Assembly: GCA_947177165.1 (NCBI GenBank)
Contig: CAMWTP010000021.1
Location: 18,540-82,539, forward strand
Reading direction: 5' to 3'
From: an uncultured Lachnospiraceae bacterium
GTDB taxonomy: Bacteria > Bacillota > Clostridia > Lachnospirales > Lachnospiraceae
Length of the DNA stretch: 64,000 nucleotides
Below are positions 35,820 through 44,977 of the stretch, piece by piece. Below the pieces are notes generated by a model that worked only from the letters and a program-made list of their open reading frames with translations, had not been told where the DNA came from and made no database searches. Numbering within the stretch: position 1 is the stretch's first letter; every line of letters starts with the position of its first letter. A program made the position numbers and the translations under genes.

Positions 35820-36965
35820 CTATTCTGCAATCGACAATGCACTCTCAAGATCTGAAAGCATAATTCCAAAGGAAGTGATTCCGCCCTCCGCAGTGTACCA
35901 GATTCCCGGATGCTCCAGGATTACCAAATTGCCGTTTTTGTATGCGTCTGTACTCATGATAAGCTCATTTTCCATGACTTCCTTCGCCAGCTGCGCACCG
36001 TTTGTGCCGATTGCCGCATCGCGGTCCATGACAAAGATATAATCCGGCGCAAGAGACACGATCAGTTCAAAGGAAGACTCCGTTCCGTGATTGCTGCTGT
36101 TGCTTCCGCTTTCTTTTTCGCTGCTCTCACTATCGGTGCTGTCACTGCTGCCATGTCCGCCGCTGTTTCCAGATGAGGAGATGTCATTGCAAAGATTTTC
36201 AAATCCAACCTCAACACCGATGACAGAACAGCGTCCGCTGTCACCTACCACATTAAAGCTGCCGCTGGTGCACATGCCGACAACCGCAGTCTTGCCCGCA
36301 GCCACTTCCCGCAGCGCCGTGATGCGATCATCAAAGTCCGCAAACTTTGCGTCCACCTCATCCTCTTTGCCAAATATGGAAGCAATCGTTCCCGCATTTT
36401 GGCGGGTACTCTCCAAAACGCCCAGCTCCGTGTCTGCTGTCAGACGGATCACCGGCGCAATCTCACAAAATGCGTCATAACTGTCAGACATACGTCCGCC
36501 CATAAAGATGATTTCCGGCTCACACTCCATCAGCGCCTCCATGTCTGCCTCCTTGATACTGCCAAGATTTACGATGGAATCGTCCGTCACATAGCTCTGC
36601 AGATAGTCAAGCGCTGTCGTGGAAGAACCGACCACGCGATCTCCAAGTCCCAGGTTGTCGATGATATCGAGCATAGCCATATCGACAACCGCAATGCGCT
36701 GCGGGTCGTACGGAACCTCAACCTGCACCGTCTCACCGGCTCCATTCAGACATGTTACCGTGATGGTTTCCGGTTTCTCGGCTTCGCTGCTGCTACCGGA
36801 AATCTCACTTTCAGAAGTCTCACTTTCGGAAATCTCACTCCCAGAACTGCTGACAATTTCGTCCACAGCATTATTTGCAGCGCTGCTGTTATTGGAAACA
36901 CTGCCGCACGCGGTAAGCGCAGACACCATAACCGCAGTCAGTATAATCGAATTCAATTTTTTCAT
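35820..36965 (-). CDS. siderophore ABC transporter, substrate-binding lipoprotein
   Basis: A 381-residue secreted lipoprotein with signal peptide and lipobox (VSALTACGS; Cys at about 20). A Ser/Glu-rich linker of about 45 residues follows, then a FecB/CeuE-type two-lobe domain (PQRIAVVDMAMLDIIDNLGL; LAPDYIFVMDRDAAIGT). It binds ferric siderophores, probably catecholates, for the two permeases and ATPase upstream. An insertion of about 33 residues rich in Ser, Gly, Glu and Asp (about 262-294) sits where relatives have a short loop. It is the last gene of a four-gene import operon. Confidence 0.9.
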   Translation of the reverse strand: MKKLNSIILTAVMVSALTACGSVSNNSSAANNAVDEIVSSSGSEISESETSESEISGSSSEAEKPETITVTCLNGAGETVQVEVPYDPQRIAVVDMAMLDIIDNLGLGDRVVGSSTTALDYLQSYVTDDSIVNLGSIKEADMEALMECEPEIIFMGGRMSDSYDAFCEIAPVIRLTADTELGVLESTRQNAGTIASIFGKEDEVDAKFADFDDRITALREVAAGKTAVVGMCTSGSFNVVGDSGRCSVIGVEVGFENLCNDISSSGNSGGHGSSDSTDSESSEKESGSNSSNHGTESSFELIVSLAPDYIFVMDRDAAIGTNGAQLAKEVMENELIMSTDAYKNGNLVILEHPGIWYTAEGGITSFGIMLSDLESALSIAE

Positions 36966-37040
36966 GATAAATACTCCTTCATTCTATTGATTGTATTTGA
37001 TATGTTCTTCTATCTTTTATTTTCTATTTTAAACGGAGCG

Positions 37041-37793
37041 TCAATAATAGATGGACAGCGGCTTTCCCTCTATTTCCATAATCTCAAAATCCACATCGTA
37101 GATTTCGGACAGGTTTTCTTTTGTCATCACCTCCCGCACTGTCCCATATTTTATGATTTTTCCGTTCTTAAAAGCGCAGATATAATCGGAATAGAATGCC
37201 GCATAGTTAATTTCATGCAGCACCAGTATCACCGTCTTGTTCAGCTCATCGCAGAGTCTGCGCACGATTTTCATCATATTCGTCGCATGATAAATATCCA
37301 GATTATTGGTAGGTTCATCCAGCAGCACATACTCCGTATCCTGTGCAATGACCATAGCGATATAAGCCCTCTGTCTCTGCCCGCCGGACAGTTCGTCGAT
37401 AAACCGGTCACGGAACGGCTCCAGCTCCATATACGCTATGGCGCGCTCTATGATCGCTCTGTCCTCACTGGTGATCCGCCCTCCCGAATAGGGAAAACGC
37501 CCGAAAGCCACCAGTTCCTCCACCGTCAGTTTCATCTGAATGTTGTTGCTCTGTGTCAGTATGGCCAGCCGTTTCGAGAGTTCCTTGCTTTTCCACTTGG
37601 AGATATCCGAACCCTCAAAGTCCACACTGCCTCCATCTCTGGCAATCAGCCGCGATATCATACCCATGACTGTGGATTTTCCCGCACCGTTTGGACCAAT
37701 CAGGGACAGGACCTTTCCCTTTGGTATCTCAAAGCTCACTTCATCCACCACGGGCTTTCCGTCATATTTTTTCAGTAATCGATTGATTTTCAA
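37041..37793 (-). CDS. siderophore ABC transporter, ATP-binding protein
   Basis: A 250-residue FecE-type ATPase. Walker A GPNGAGKST (about 33-41), signature LSGGQRQR (about 137-144), Walker B EYVLLDEPTNNLD, and switch His in VLHEIN. It powers import through the two FecCD permeases encoded just upstream (four-base gap). Sequence and gene order resemble the YclNOPQ/CeuBCDE petrobactin type. Confidence 0.94.
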   Translation of the reverse strand: MKINRLLKKYDGKPVVDEVSFEIPKGKVLSLIGPNGAGKSTVMGMISRLIARDGGSVDFEGSDISKWKSKELSKRLAILTQSNNIQMKLTVEELVAFGRFPYSGGRITSEDRAIIERAIAYMELEPFRDRFIDELSGGQRQRAYIAMVIAQDTEYVLLDEPTNNLDIYHATNMMKIVRRLCDELNKTVILVLHEINYAAFYSDYICAFKNGKIIKYGTVREVMTKENLSEIYDVDFEIMEIEGKPLSIYY

Positions 37794-37796
37794 TTG

Positions 37797-38777
37797 TCAT
37801 CCCCTCCCACTTTTCAACAGCAGATATAAGAAGTAAATTCCGCCTCCCACGGATATAAACACACTGATCGGAACGGAATAAACAAAAATGCGTTCCACAA
37901 TGCACTGTCCGCCAATCAGGACAATCATGCCAAACAGTGTCGCGCCAAGCACAAGCTGGGTATGTCTGTATGTCTTTAAAAGCTGCCTTGACAAGTTCGC
38001 GATAATCAGCCCTAAAAAGGAAATCGGGCCAACCATCGCTGTCGCGACTGCAATACAGATCGTCACACCGAGAAGCAGGCGCCGGATGCTCCCATCGTAA
38101 TCCACGCCCAGATTGGTCGCCTGGTCTTTGCCGAGTGTCAGAACGTCCAGCAGTGCCAGATCTTTGCGCAGTACAAACATCAGAACCGCAAGTATGACCA
38201 CCGAGAGCACAATGATCTCCGTGTTGATATTACTGAAACTTGCAACCAGCGTGCTGAGCAGTGTGTCGTATTCATTCGGGTCCATAATCCGCGTCAGCGT
38301 CGTCTGAATACTGGAAAAAAACGAAGTCAGCACAGTGCCGATCAGCAGCACATACAGCACATTATGGTTCGTTTTCTTGAAGAGATAACTGTAGATAAAC
38401 GTTGCCGTCACTCCCATCAGCAGAAGGTCCATCAGAAATGACGCGTTCGCATTCACCGCAAAAATGCTGGCAGATCCCGCAAAAAAATATACAACCGTGT
38501 GTATCAGTGTGTAGAGCGCATTCATCCCCAAAAGGCAGGGTGTCACAATTGTGTTGTTGATGATGGACTGAAACACAATCGATGCGCCGCCTATGGCAAA
38601 CGCGGTGATCAGCATCACAATTAATTTGGGTGTCCGTATTTTCATGGCATACCGAAACAGCTTCGGGTTTCCAAATTTGACAGAGACAAACATATATGCC
38701 GCGGCGCAGATCAGAACAAGCACCGCCATGACAATCAGTTTGAATCTGTTTGAACAGCGTCGGGAATTTGTCTTCAT
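37797..38777 (-). CDS. siderophore ABC transporter, permease 2
   Basis: A 326-residue FecCD-family permease with eight or nine transmembrane helices. It has the conserved AFAIGGASIVFQSI segment and VGPISFLGLIIANLSRQL, which contacts the ATPase. Its start overlaps the first permease's stop by four bases. It forms a heterodimer with that permease, as in YclN/YclO. Confidence 0.93.
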   Translation of the reverse strand: MKTNSRRCSNRFKLIVMAVLVLICAAAYMFVSVKFGNPKLFRYAMKIRTPKLIVMLITAFAIGGASIVFQSIINNTIVTPCLLGMNALYTLIHTVVYFFAGSASIFAVNANASFLMDLLLMGVTATFIYSYLFKKTNHNVLYVLLIGTVLTSFFSSIQTTLTRIMDPNEYDTLLSTLVASFSNINTEIIVLSVVILAVLMFVLRKDLALLDVLTLGKDQATNLGVDYDGSIRRLLLGVTICIAVATAMVGPISFLGLIIANLSRQLLKTYRHTQLVLGATLFGMIVLIGGQCIVERIFVYSVPISVFISVGGGIYFLYLLLKSGRG

Positions 38778-39811
38778 CGCTCACCTCCGGCGGCATCCGC
38801 GGCAATACTACAGCTGCTGTTTCCGGCTGCGCCAAGCCTGACCGCCCTGCGGCCGTGCTTCAGTCGGTATATCAGCAGTCCGATAAACACAATACTGCCT
38901 ATAATGCCTATGATCAATTCAATCGGCAGCTCATACGGCGCGATCACGATACGTCCGATCATGTCACACGCCAGGACAAAAATCGCGCCAAATAAAGCCG
39001 TATCGACGAGTGTCCCGCGGATTTTATCGCCTTTGAACATCGCCACCACATTCGGAACAATCAACCCGATATAAGAAATCGAGCCGACCACGACCACTAC
39101 AGAAGCCGTAATCATGGCAGCAATGCTGAGTCCCATAAACAGAATCACATTGTAGGGGACACCGAGATTCGTAGAGAAATCCTTTCCCATGCCCACGATA
39201 TTAAAGTGATTGGCAAACACAAATGCCAGCGCTACCAGGGGGACAACCAGATACACAATCTCATAGCGCCCCCGGAGCACCAGAGAAAAATGCCCCACCA
39301 GCCACGAGGACAACGCTTGTGTCATGTCATATTTATAGGCGAGATAATTTGTGATTCCTCCTATCACATTGCCGAACATAATTCCCACGAGCGGCACCAT
39401 TATGATGTCTTTGAACGGAATGCGCTGGATAAACCACACGAAAATCCAAGTTCCCAGAACCGCAAAGATAAACGCGAAAATCGCGCGCCCCCACAGGGTT
39501 GAAGCCGGCATAAAGAGCAGTGCCAGCAAGATGCCAAACTGTGCCGACGAGATTGTGGCGCCCGTTGTGGGAGACACAAACTTGTTCATACAGAGCTGCT
39601 GCATGATGAGCCCGGCAACACTCATCCCGACGCCGGTGCACAAGATTGCAAGCAGGCGCGGCAGACGGGAAATCAGAAAAATTTCCCACTGTTCTGTGTC
39701 ACCGCCTGCCAGACCTGACACATTCACGTCCAAAACACCGATAAACAGAGACACAAATGACAAAGCAAGCAAAACTACCGCCAGGACAGCGGTAAGCAGA
39801 TTTCTTTTCAT
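38774..39811 (-). CDS. siderophore ABC transporter, permease 1
   Basis: A 345-residue FecCD-family permease and first gene of the operon. Typical segments are GVGMSVAGLIMQQL, VSPTTGATISSAQFG, and GSISYIGLIVPNVVAMF near the ATPase contact. A -10 element and an operator-like inverted repeat lie directly upstream, in the 63 bases between it and the AraC gene. Confidence 0.93.
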   Translation of the reverse strand: MKRNLLTAVLAVVLLALSFVSLFIGVLDVNVSGLAGGDTEQWEIFLISRLPRLLAILCTGVGMSVAGLIMQQLCMNKFVSPTTGATISSAQFGILLALLFMPASTLWGRAIFAFIFAVLGTWIFVWFIQRIPFKDIIMVPLVGIMFGNVIGGITNYLAYKYDMTQALSSWLVGHFSLVLRGRYEIVYLVVPLVALAFVFANHFNIVGMGKDFSTNLGVPYNVILFMGLSIAAMITASVVVVVGSISYIGLIVPNVVAMFKGDKIRGTLVDTALFGAIFVLACDMIGRIVIAPYELPIELIIGIIGSIVFIGLLIYRLKHGRRAVRLGAAGNSSCSIAADAAGGER

Positions 39812-39831
39812 AGTAATCCTTCCTTACATTT

Positions 39832-39863
39832 GTTAGTTAACTCTAACTACGAAGAAGATTATA
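39832..39863 (-). promoter_or_regulatory. promoter and operator of the siderophore import operon
   Basis: A TATAAT at 39858-39863 (minus strand) is followed ten bases later by GTTAG-N6-CTAAC (39832-39847), covering the expected transcription start. The inverted repeat resembles DtxR/IdeR-type iron boxes (TTAGGTTAG...CTAACCTAA). The same arms and spacer occur before the AraC gene. Confidence 0.5.
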
Positions 39864-39874
39864 GCGAACTTCTG

Positions 39875-40879
39875 TCAGCTGCTCCACTCCAAACATTCTC
39901 TTTCCTGCTCCAAAATGATATTTTGCTCTGTGATACGCTGTCTGTATTCCGTCGGCGACACTCCCATCACGTCCCTGAATGCCTTCGAGAACTTGCTGCT
40001 GTTGTCATATCCAAAAGCCCCGGCAATCTCCGCGATCGTCTGGTGCGACGTATTCAGGCAATGCGCCGCCGACCGCATTTTATATGCCCGGATATATGCA
40101 TAGATCGATTCCCCGTACACACTGTAGAAACATTTTCGCAGCTGCGCCGGTGACACAAAAAACTGCGCCGCCAGCTGCTCAATGGTCATGCGGGTATCCA
40201 TATGGCTGCTGATCCACTGGCACACATGCTTGGCAAGCTCCACCTGTGCCTGGGAACACGAGCGCTGCTCTGTCTGGGAAAGTGCTGCATCCAGGCTGTT
40301 TAAGAACATCAAAAGCTCTAATATTTTCACTTTAAAGTAGCCTTTCTGCATGTCCTCTGGAACAGAATACAGCTCGGAAAAAATATGTTCCAGCCTGGCG
40401 GTTGAGCGCATGACAAAGTACTGGTCTCCTTTGCAGAACTTGTTCAAAAGCCTTGCCGGACTGACATTGACATCCTCCAAAAAACACGACAGACAGGGAG
40501 GTGCACATGCGGGGTCAATGATAATGGATACGCCGTGATAATGCCTGGTAGGGCAGTACACGACTGCTCCGCCCTCTCTGCTTTTGCACACGGCAATGTC
40601 TCCGCCTGACAGATAGAAAAAGTGCTCCCCTGTGTCATACTCAAACCGTCCTTCCCGGCAGTGGGTGATTTCCAGCATACCTGACGGATAAGAGGACGGA
40701 TAGGCAAAGCTCTGAATATGCGCATCCTTATAGCACAGCCATATGCCGGAAAATACCTGATACTCCTTGATTGCAAGTTCTCCCTCCCCATTTTGAATCT
40801 GATACGCAGTGCAGTTCTCATTTTTATATAAAATCCTGGCATCTTTGTCTGTTGTGCCGTCACATAAATTCACTCTCAT
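39875..40879 (-). CDS. AraC-family regulator of siderophore uptake
   Basis: A 334-residue protein. The ATG at 40879 is chosen for AAAGGAAACTAT upstream; a start 13 codons earlier lacks a site. Residues 1-220 are a sensor region with no clear cupin motif. The C-terminal 100 residues carry two helix-turn-helix units (MTIEQLAAQFFVSPAQLRKCF; TIAEIAGAFGYDNSSKFSKAF). It lies just upstream of the import operon on the same strand, like YbtA/Btr-type activators that sense the ferric siderophore. An operator-like repeat overlaps its own promoter. Confidence 0.88.
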   Translation of the reverse strand: MRVNLCDGTTDKDARILYKNENCTAYQIQNGEGELAIKEYQVFSGIWLCYKDAHIQSFAYPSSYPSGMLEITHCREGRFEYDTGEHFFYLSGGDIAVCKSREGGAVVYCPTRHYHGVSIIIDPACAPPCLSCFLEDVNVSPARLLNKFCKGDQYFVMRSTARLEHIFSELYSVPEDMQKGYFKVKILELLMFLNSLDAALSQTEQRSCSQAQVELAKHVCQWISSHMDTRMTIEQLAAQFFVSPAQLRKCFYSVYGESIYAYIRAYKMRSAAHCLNTSHQTIAEIAGAFGYDNSSKFSKAFRDVMGVSPTEYRQRITEQNIILEQERECLEWSS

Positions 40880-40909
40880 ATAGTTTCCTTTCGTTAATAT
40901 GATTTCGTT

Positions 40910-40945
40910 ATTATACAACTTTTATAAGTTAGTAAAAACTAACTT
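40910..40945 (-). promoter_or_regulatory. promoter and operator of the AraC gene
   Basis: TATAAT at 40910-40915 on the minus strand. Upstream, AAGTTAGT-AAAA-ACTAACTT (40926-40945) is a perfect inverted repeat covering the -35 region. It contains GTTAG-N6-CTAAC, the motif found before the import operon. Confidence 0.5.
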
Positions 40946-40957
40946 AATATTTTAATA

Positions 40958-40988
40958 GTAGCGGCTACTTTATGTTAGCAGCCGCTAT
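40958..40988 (-). terminator. hairpin after the PD-(D/E)XK gene
   Basis: TAGCGGCTAC and GCAGCCGCTA pair at nine of ten positions around a short loop, between the PD-(D/E)XK gene and the AraC promoter. The T-run is weak on the minus strand. Confidence 0.4.
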
Positions 40989-41042
40989 CTTCTTTAAACA
41001 GTATAACCTTTATCCCGCGCTTTTGTCAACTCTGCATTCTCA

Positions 41043-41906
41043 TCAACTCTCTTTTTCAGCCAGCAAACGCTTTAACTCTGCAATCTCTGCGTCCTTATCC
41101 GCCAATTTTGCATCCTTATCCGCCAATTTTGCATCCCTATCCGCCAATTTTGCATCCCTATCCGCCAATTCTGTCCTACTCTCCGCAAGGAGCCGCTTCA
41201 CTTCCCCCAGCTCCGGCAGAATCATTTCCTTTAATTCTTCACTCATTCGCTCACCTCCACTGACAATCTGTATAAACACTGCATTATTTATGTCCGATAC
41301 CAGATTAATAACTACACTTGCCTTTGCGCGATCCCCGTCATCCTGCAGCCTGCCGTAATTCTCTAAAAGTTCCTCAGCCTGTGCGACATCCATGCTGCGT
41401 GTGAGCGATTTCAGCCAGACATGCAGTGCTCTGTCAAGTTCTCTGGTCACAACAATCTGCATGGGAAAAAGCATCCCGTCAATACGGTAGATCCCTTTTC
41501 CACTCTGTACCACCTGATATTTTTCACACAGCTGCTGCAGCAGTTTTACAGGTTTCTGCTCACGTATCAGCGAAATTGTGATATCCGTGTCAAGAATCTC
41601 GTCCACTGCACCTGTGTCCGCCTTATAGAGACAGGCGTAAGACAGCACTTTGTAAAACGTGTCAATATTTACCTTGTCGTCTGGCGACTTGTACTCTATA
41701 ATATTGTGTCCCAGAAAAAAGGCTCCTATCTCATTCTTGATAACTTCATCAGGATTCTTCTTAATCACCAGCAGGTCAATCCGTAATGGTTCGCTGCTTA
41801 AATTGTGCTCCCTGTCATACATCAATCCGGCCTTATTCTCACTCAGCTCCAACTCCATGATGGAGCAGAAAGCCGGATGCCATTGTGTCTTATTCCCAAT
41901 TTCCAA
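41043..41906 (-). CDS. PD-(D/E)XK-like protein with repeat-encoded coiled coil
   Basis: A 287-residue protein. The N-terminal part has RIDLLVIKK followed by NIIEYKSPDD, the Asp and Glu-X-Lys of a PD-(D/E)XK nuclease fold, as in Rpn/transposase-like nuclease families. The middle is helical and unknown. The C-terminal 55 residues are a coiled coil with four seven-residue units (LADRDAK, LADRDAK, LADKDAK, LADKDAE), encoded by 21-bp DNA repeats. I recognise similar proteins as common and often multi-copy in Lachnospiraceae, with no proven function. It stands alone and has an ordinary promoter region. Confidence 0.75.
   Translation of the reverse strand: MEIGNKTQWHPAFCSIMELELSENKAGLMYDREHNLSSEPLRIDLLVIKKNPDEVIKNEIGAFFLGHNIIEYKSPDDKVNIDTFYKVLSYACLYKADTGAVDEILDTDITISLIREQKPVKLLQQLCEKYQVVQSGKGIYRIDGMLFPMQIVVTRELDRALHVWLKSLTRSMDVAQAEELLENYGRLQDDGDRAKASVVINLVSDINNAVFIQIVSGGERMSEELKEMILPELGEVKRLLAESRTELADRDAKLADRDAKLADKDAKLADKDAEIAELKRLLAEKES
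41088..41172. repeat. 21-bp tandem repeat inside the coiled-coil coding region
   Basis: The unit GCCAATTTTGCATCCTTATCC occurs three times in full with single-base changes, plus partial units at each end. It is a whole number of codons, so copy changes would lengthen or shorten the coiled coil by seven residues (one heptad) without a frameshift. Confidence 0.75.
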
Positions 41907-42108
41907 ATCCGTATCCTTTCTATAATAATATTATATCAATATCGCGTGACAGAATCAATCGATCGTTTGTTCCAAAAGCATTCTATCATGCCGTTGAAGT
42001 TCTGTCAATATTTTTTTAGAAAGTATGTTCTATTTATTACTGTAATTTGACCCATACTTTGCACCGCGGCGTTTCTGATCCGCGCGGCATACGTCAAATG
42101 ACTGCTGC

Positions 42109-43137
42109 TCATCTGCGCGACTCTTTGCTCACAGCAATAAAGAGATAACTGCCGCTCAACACTACCGCATGCACTGCCAATATCACAAGATGAATCCATA
42201 ATCTATCCGTCTGTCCGCCCAGCAAATCCATCAGCCCGTAGAACGAAGCACTGGAAGGCAGCAGATAGGACAGCAGACAGACCACATGATCTTCTGGAAT
42301 GAGCAGATAAAATAAAATCGGCGGCGCAAGGAACAGAATCATGACGATCTTGATATAGACGATTCCGACCATCAGCCCCGACGAGAAACGCCCGACAAAC
42401 AGTCCGATCAGCGACGCGATATAGGCTGACAAAACAACCAGCGCGCACAAAGGCACAATCTGCGCAGGACCAGCCTCTATGCAGAGAAACGCCGTGACCA
42501 CTGCAGAGACCGTCCCACCGAGAAAACCCAGAGCCAGTTTCTGCAGAATATACATCCGCGCACGCATCGGCAGGATCTGGTTGACCAGCGCGACACCATC
42601 CTCCTTCTCGCCGATGATATTCATGGCGTTGAACGTACATCCCATAAACAAAGCCGTAACCAGCGTAATTGCGATCAACAGGGCTCTTAACCCATCATAG
42701 TCTGCCGAGACTGGAATAACTGTTTCCTCAAAAATAGTGCCGTCTGTCCGTTTTTCATAAAGCTGTGGCAGCGTCTTTCCCATCGTCTCATACAATTCCA
42801 GTTCATCACCCGATAACACAGTGCGGATACCCTCTGCACAACGCAGGACACCAATCATCTGTGTTGACGGATTCTCCACCGCTTCCTTCAGTTCCTCCGC
42901 CGTCCCGTATTCCGTGAGGCTTCCAATGCCCTGCAGCCATATGACAGCTTCCTCTGGCAAATCGTTCTGCACGCTTCCAAATACCGCCTCACCGAGCGTC
43001 CCGAAATCCACGGAAGGCAGTATATTGATTATCAGTCCTACGAGAATAGGCAGAAGAAACGTCACAATACACAGCTTGTCCCCCCGTATATTTTTGATCT
43101 GATACCCTAATTGACATCTGAACTGATGCACATTCAT
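42109..43137 (-). CDS. ABC-2-type exporter permease, second subunit
   Basis: A 342-residue membrane protein. The ATG at 43137 overlaps the previous gene's stop by four bases and has an AAAGGAGGG site. One N-terminal helix (IVTFLLPILVGLIINIL), a 130-residue extracytoplasmic loop, then five or six helices (LLIAITLVTALFMGCTF onward). The pattern fits the ABC-2 family. It pairs with the permease before it. Related two-permease systems are often annotated as fluoroquinolone or antibiotic exporters; the substrate is unknown here. Confidence 0.82.
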   Translation of the reverse strand: MNVHQFRCQLGYQIKNIRGDKLCIVTFLLPILVGLIINILPSVDFGTLGEAVFGSVQNDLPEEAVIWLQGIGSLTEYGTAEELKEAVENPSTQMIGVLRCAEGIRTVLSGDELELYETMGKTLPQLYEKRTDGTIFEETVIPVSADYDGLRALLIAITLVTALFMGCTFNAMNIIGEKEDGVALVNQILPMRARMYILQKLALGFLGGTVSAVVTAFLCIEAGPAQIVPLCALVVLSAYIASLIGLFVGRFSSGLMVGIVYIKIVMILFLAPPILFYLLIPEDHVVCLLSYLLPSSASFYGLMDLLGGQTDRLWIHLVILAVHAVVLSGSYLFIAVSKESRR

Positions 43138-44129
43138 CCCTCCTTTGCCATCTCGCGCGCCAGTATACGGTACGCAGCATAAAAAAGCAAAACGATTGAC
43201 CCTATACAGACAAAATAATACAGAACCGAAAACGTCCTCACGCCAAAGTATGCCGATTTCATCGCTGCAAACAAATGATATATTGGGTGAAAGACAATCC
43301 AATCCCTCGCGACGCCGGTCTGTCCGGCAAGAAACACCGGCGTTGTGACAAAAACTGCGAGAATCAGGTAAAACAGCGAGAACTGCTTAAAATCGGGCAG
43401 CCATACCGCGCATAAAAATCCGGTTAGCGCCATAACCAGCGACAATATCCCTGCCTGAACGAGTATCGCGGGCAAAATCATAAAGCTGTCCGCAATTCCG
43501 ACATTAAGCCATGTCAATAACACCGCAAAAATCAGGTCCGATACAAAAAATACACTCAGCTTGGACAGAATAAATGCGGCCTTATGAACCGGCAGTACGC
43601 TATGTACACGGATAACGCCCATCTGTTTTTCCTTGAATACTATAGAAGCCAGTCCCAGAAATCCGACGGCTGATAACTCAAAAAACAGAAATTCCGCAGT
43701 TATCTCGCGGCGGCTCTTTTGCTCTTTGTCGTATGCGCCAACAATCTCTGTCTCCTCCTCCGCTTCTAATCCTGTCAACACCGCTCTCCCCCATAATCCC
43801 CGGTAATGATCTGCTGTCGCTGTCCCCGAGGAAAGCAGGTAGATTTCAGGCGCATCACCCGAAACATCGATACCAACAGAAACGCCATCCGAACAGAAGT
43901 TTTCCAATTCCTGCCTGCTGTTCACTGTCATGATAAACGCGGACTGCCCAGTATACATCTTCTGCGGATCGTAAAGGTACACGCGGTAAGTGCCCTGGTC
44001 CAGATTCACATACACCAGATTGATATAACAGGAATACAAAATCAGCGACAAGAGCGCCAGCAGGAAAAACTTCCCCGACACCATCAATCCAATGTCCTTT
44101 TTCAATAAATGCGCAAAACCTTTCCACAT
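43134..44129 (-). CDS. ABC-2-type exporter permease, first subunit
   Basis: A 331-residue membrane protein with an N-terminal helix (FFLLALLSLILYSCYINLVYV), a large extracytoplasmic loop, and a block of five C-terminal helices. EKQMGVIRVHSVLPVHKAAF is the cytoplasmic coupling segment seen in ABC-2 permeases. The start shares one base with the ATPase stop. It and the next gene probably form a heterodimer. Confidence 0.84.
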   Translation of the reverse strand: MWKGFAHLLKKDIGLMVSGKFFLLALLSLILYSCYINLVYVNLDQGTYRVYLYDPQKMYTGQSAFIMTVNSRQELENFCSDGVSVGIDVSGDAPEIYLLSSGTATADHYRGLWGRAVLTGLEAEEETEIVGAYDKEQKSRREITAEFLFFELSAVGFLGLASIVFKEKQMGVIRVHSVLPVHKAAFILSKLSVFFVSDLIFAVLLTWLNVGIADSFMILPAILVQAGILSLVMALTGFLCAVWLPDFKQFSLFYLILAVFVTTPVFLAGQTGVARDWIVFHPIYHLFAAMKSAYFGVRTFSVLYYFVCIGSIVLLFYAAYRILAREMAKEG

Positions 44130-44977
44130 CAGGACAACCCCCTCCCCGTATACTGGATAAACATATCTTCCAGAGTCGGCTCCTGTGAATGAATACTGAT
44201 GATCCCCTCATGCGCAAAGCCCAGACCGCCTTCCAGTTCTGCCGCCTCAATCGTCCGTTCCACCCTTTTGCCGTCACGCAGATAGACAACCACCACCTGA
44301 TGACTGCTGTTTTTTTCTTTCAGCCTCCCTGGTGTATCCAGGGCAGCGATTGCCCCATTTGAGATAAAAGCTACGCGGTCGCAGAGCAAATCTGCGTCCG
44401 CCATGTTGTGCGTTGTCAGAAAAACGGTCGTCCCCTTCCTGCGCTCCTCCTCAATGATTCTGCGAAACAGCACCGCCCCCGACGGGTCCAGCCCGCTGGT
44501 CGGCTCATCCAGAAAAAGCAGCTTCGGGTTGTTGATCAGGGCGCGCGCCATACTGACACGCTGGCGCATCCCCTTTGAGTAGGAGGACACCGGCTTTCTC
44601 AAAAAATCTTTCTTAAATTCCAGCTGCTCTAACAGCTCCAACGCATCGCGAACCTGCCCCGACGGGTAAAAGGACGCAAAATACTTTAAATTATCAATCG
44701 CACTCAGGTTCGTATACAAGTAAGGAAATTCAAACAAAACACCTATCTTCTGAAAAAAATCCTGCGTGTGGACGGATGCAATTTCCTGTCCAAAAAGCGA
44801 GACAAAACCGCCGTGTCCTTTTAAGATACCCGTCAGGATCTTCTGCGTAGTCGATTTCCCCGATCCGTTCGGCCCCAGAAATCCAAAGATTTCCCCGTCA
44901 CCGACCGTGAAATTCAGCCCGTGCAAAGCCTGCTTCTTTCTGCCGTAGGAGAAGGTCAGACCGCTCACTTCTATCAT
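44129..44977 (-). CDS. ABC exporter ATP-binding protein
   Basis: A 282-residue ATPase: Walker A GPNGSGKST (about 36-44), signature YSKGMRQRV (about 133-141), Walker B LLFLDEPTSGLDP, switch His in LTTHNM. The C-terminal 70 residues (about 215-282) are the extension typical of drug and lantibiotic exporters. Its ATG overlaps the stop of a 50-residue membrane-protein gene by four bases. Together with the two permeases and the two-component system upstream it looks like a stress- or drug-induced export unit. Confidence 0.93.
   Translation of the reverse strand: MIEVSGLTFSYGRKKQALHGLNFTVGDGEIFGFLGPNGSGKSTTQKILTGILKGHGGFVSLFGQEIASVHTQDFFQKIGVLFEFPYLYTNLSAIDNLKYFASFYPSGQVRDALELLEQLEFKKDFLRKPVSSYSKGMRQRVSMARALINNPKLLFLDEPTSGLDPSGAVLFRRIIEEERRKGTTVFLTTHNMADADLLCDRVAFISNGAIAALDTPGRLKEKNSSHQVVVVYLRDGKRVERTIEAAELEGGLGFAHEGIISIHSQEPTLEDMFIQYTGRGLS

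Noticed and set aside
36399..37778. 459-codon plus-strand open frame
   Set aside because: It lies antisense to the siderophore-binding and ATPase genes, has no ribosome site or recognisable domain, and its composition follows from the codon bias of the real genes.
41088..41172. Possible CRISPR-like array
   Set aside because: The 21-bp units are directly adjacent with no spacers and keep the reading frame of a coiled coil.
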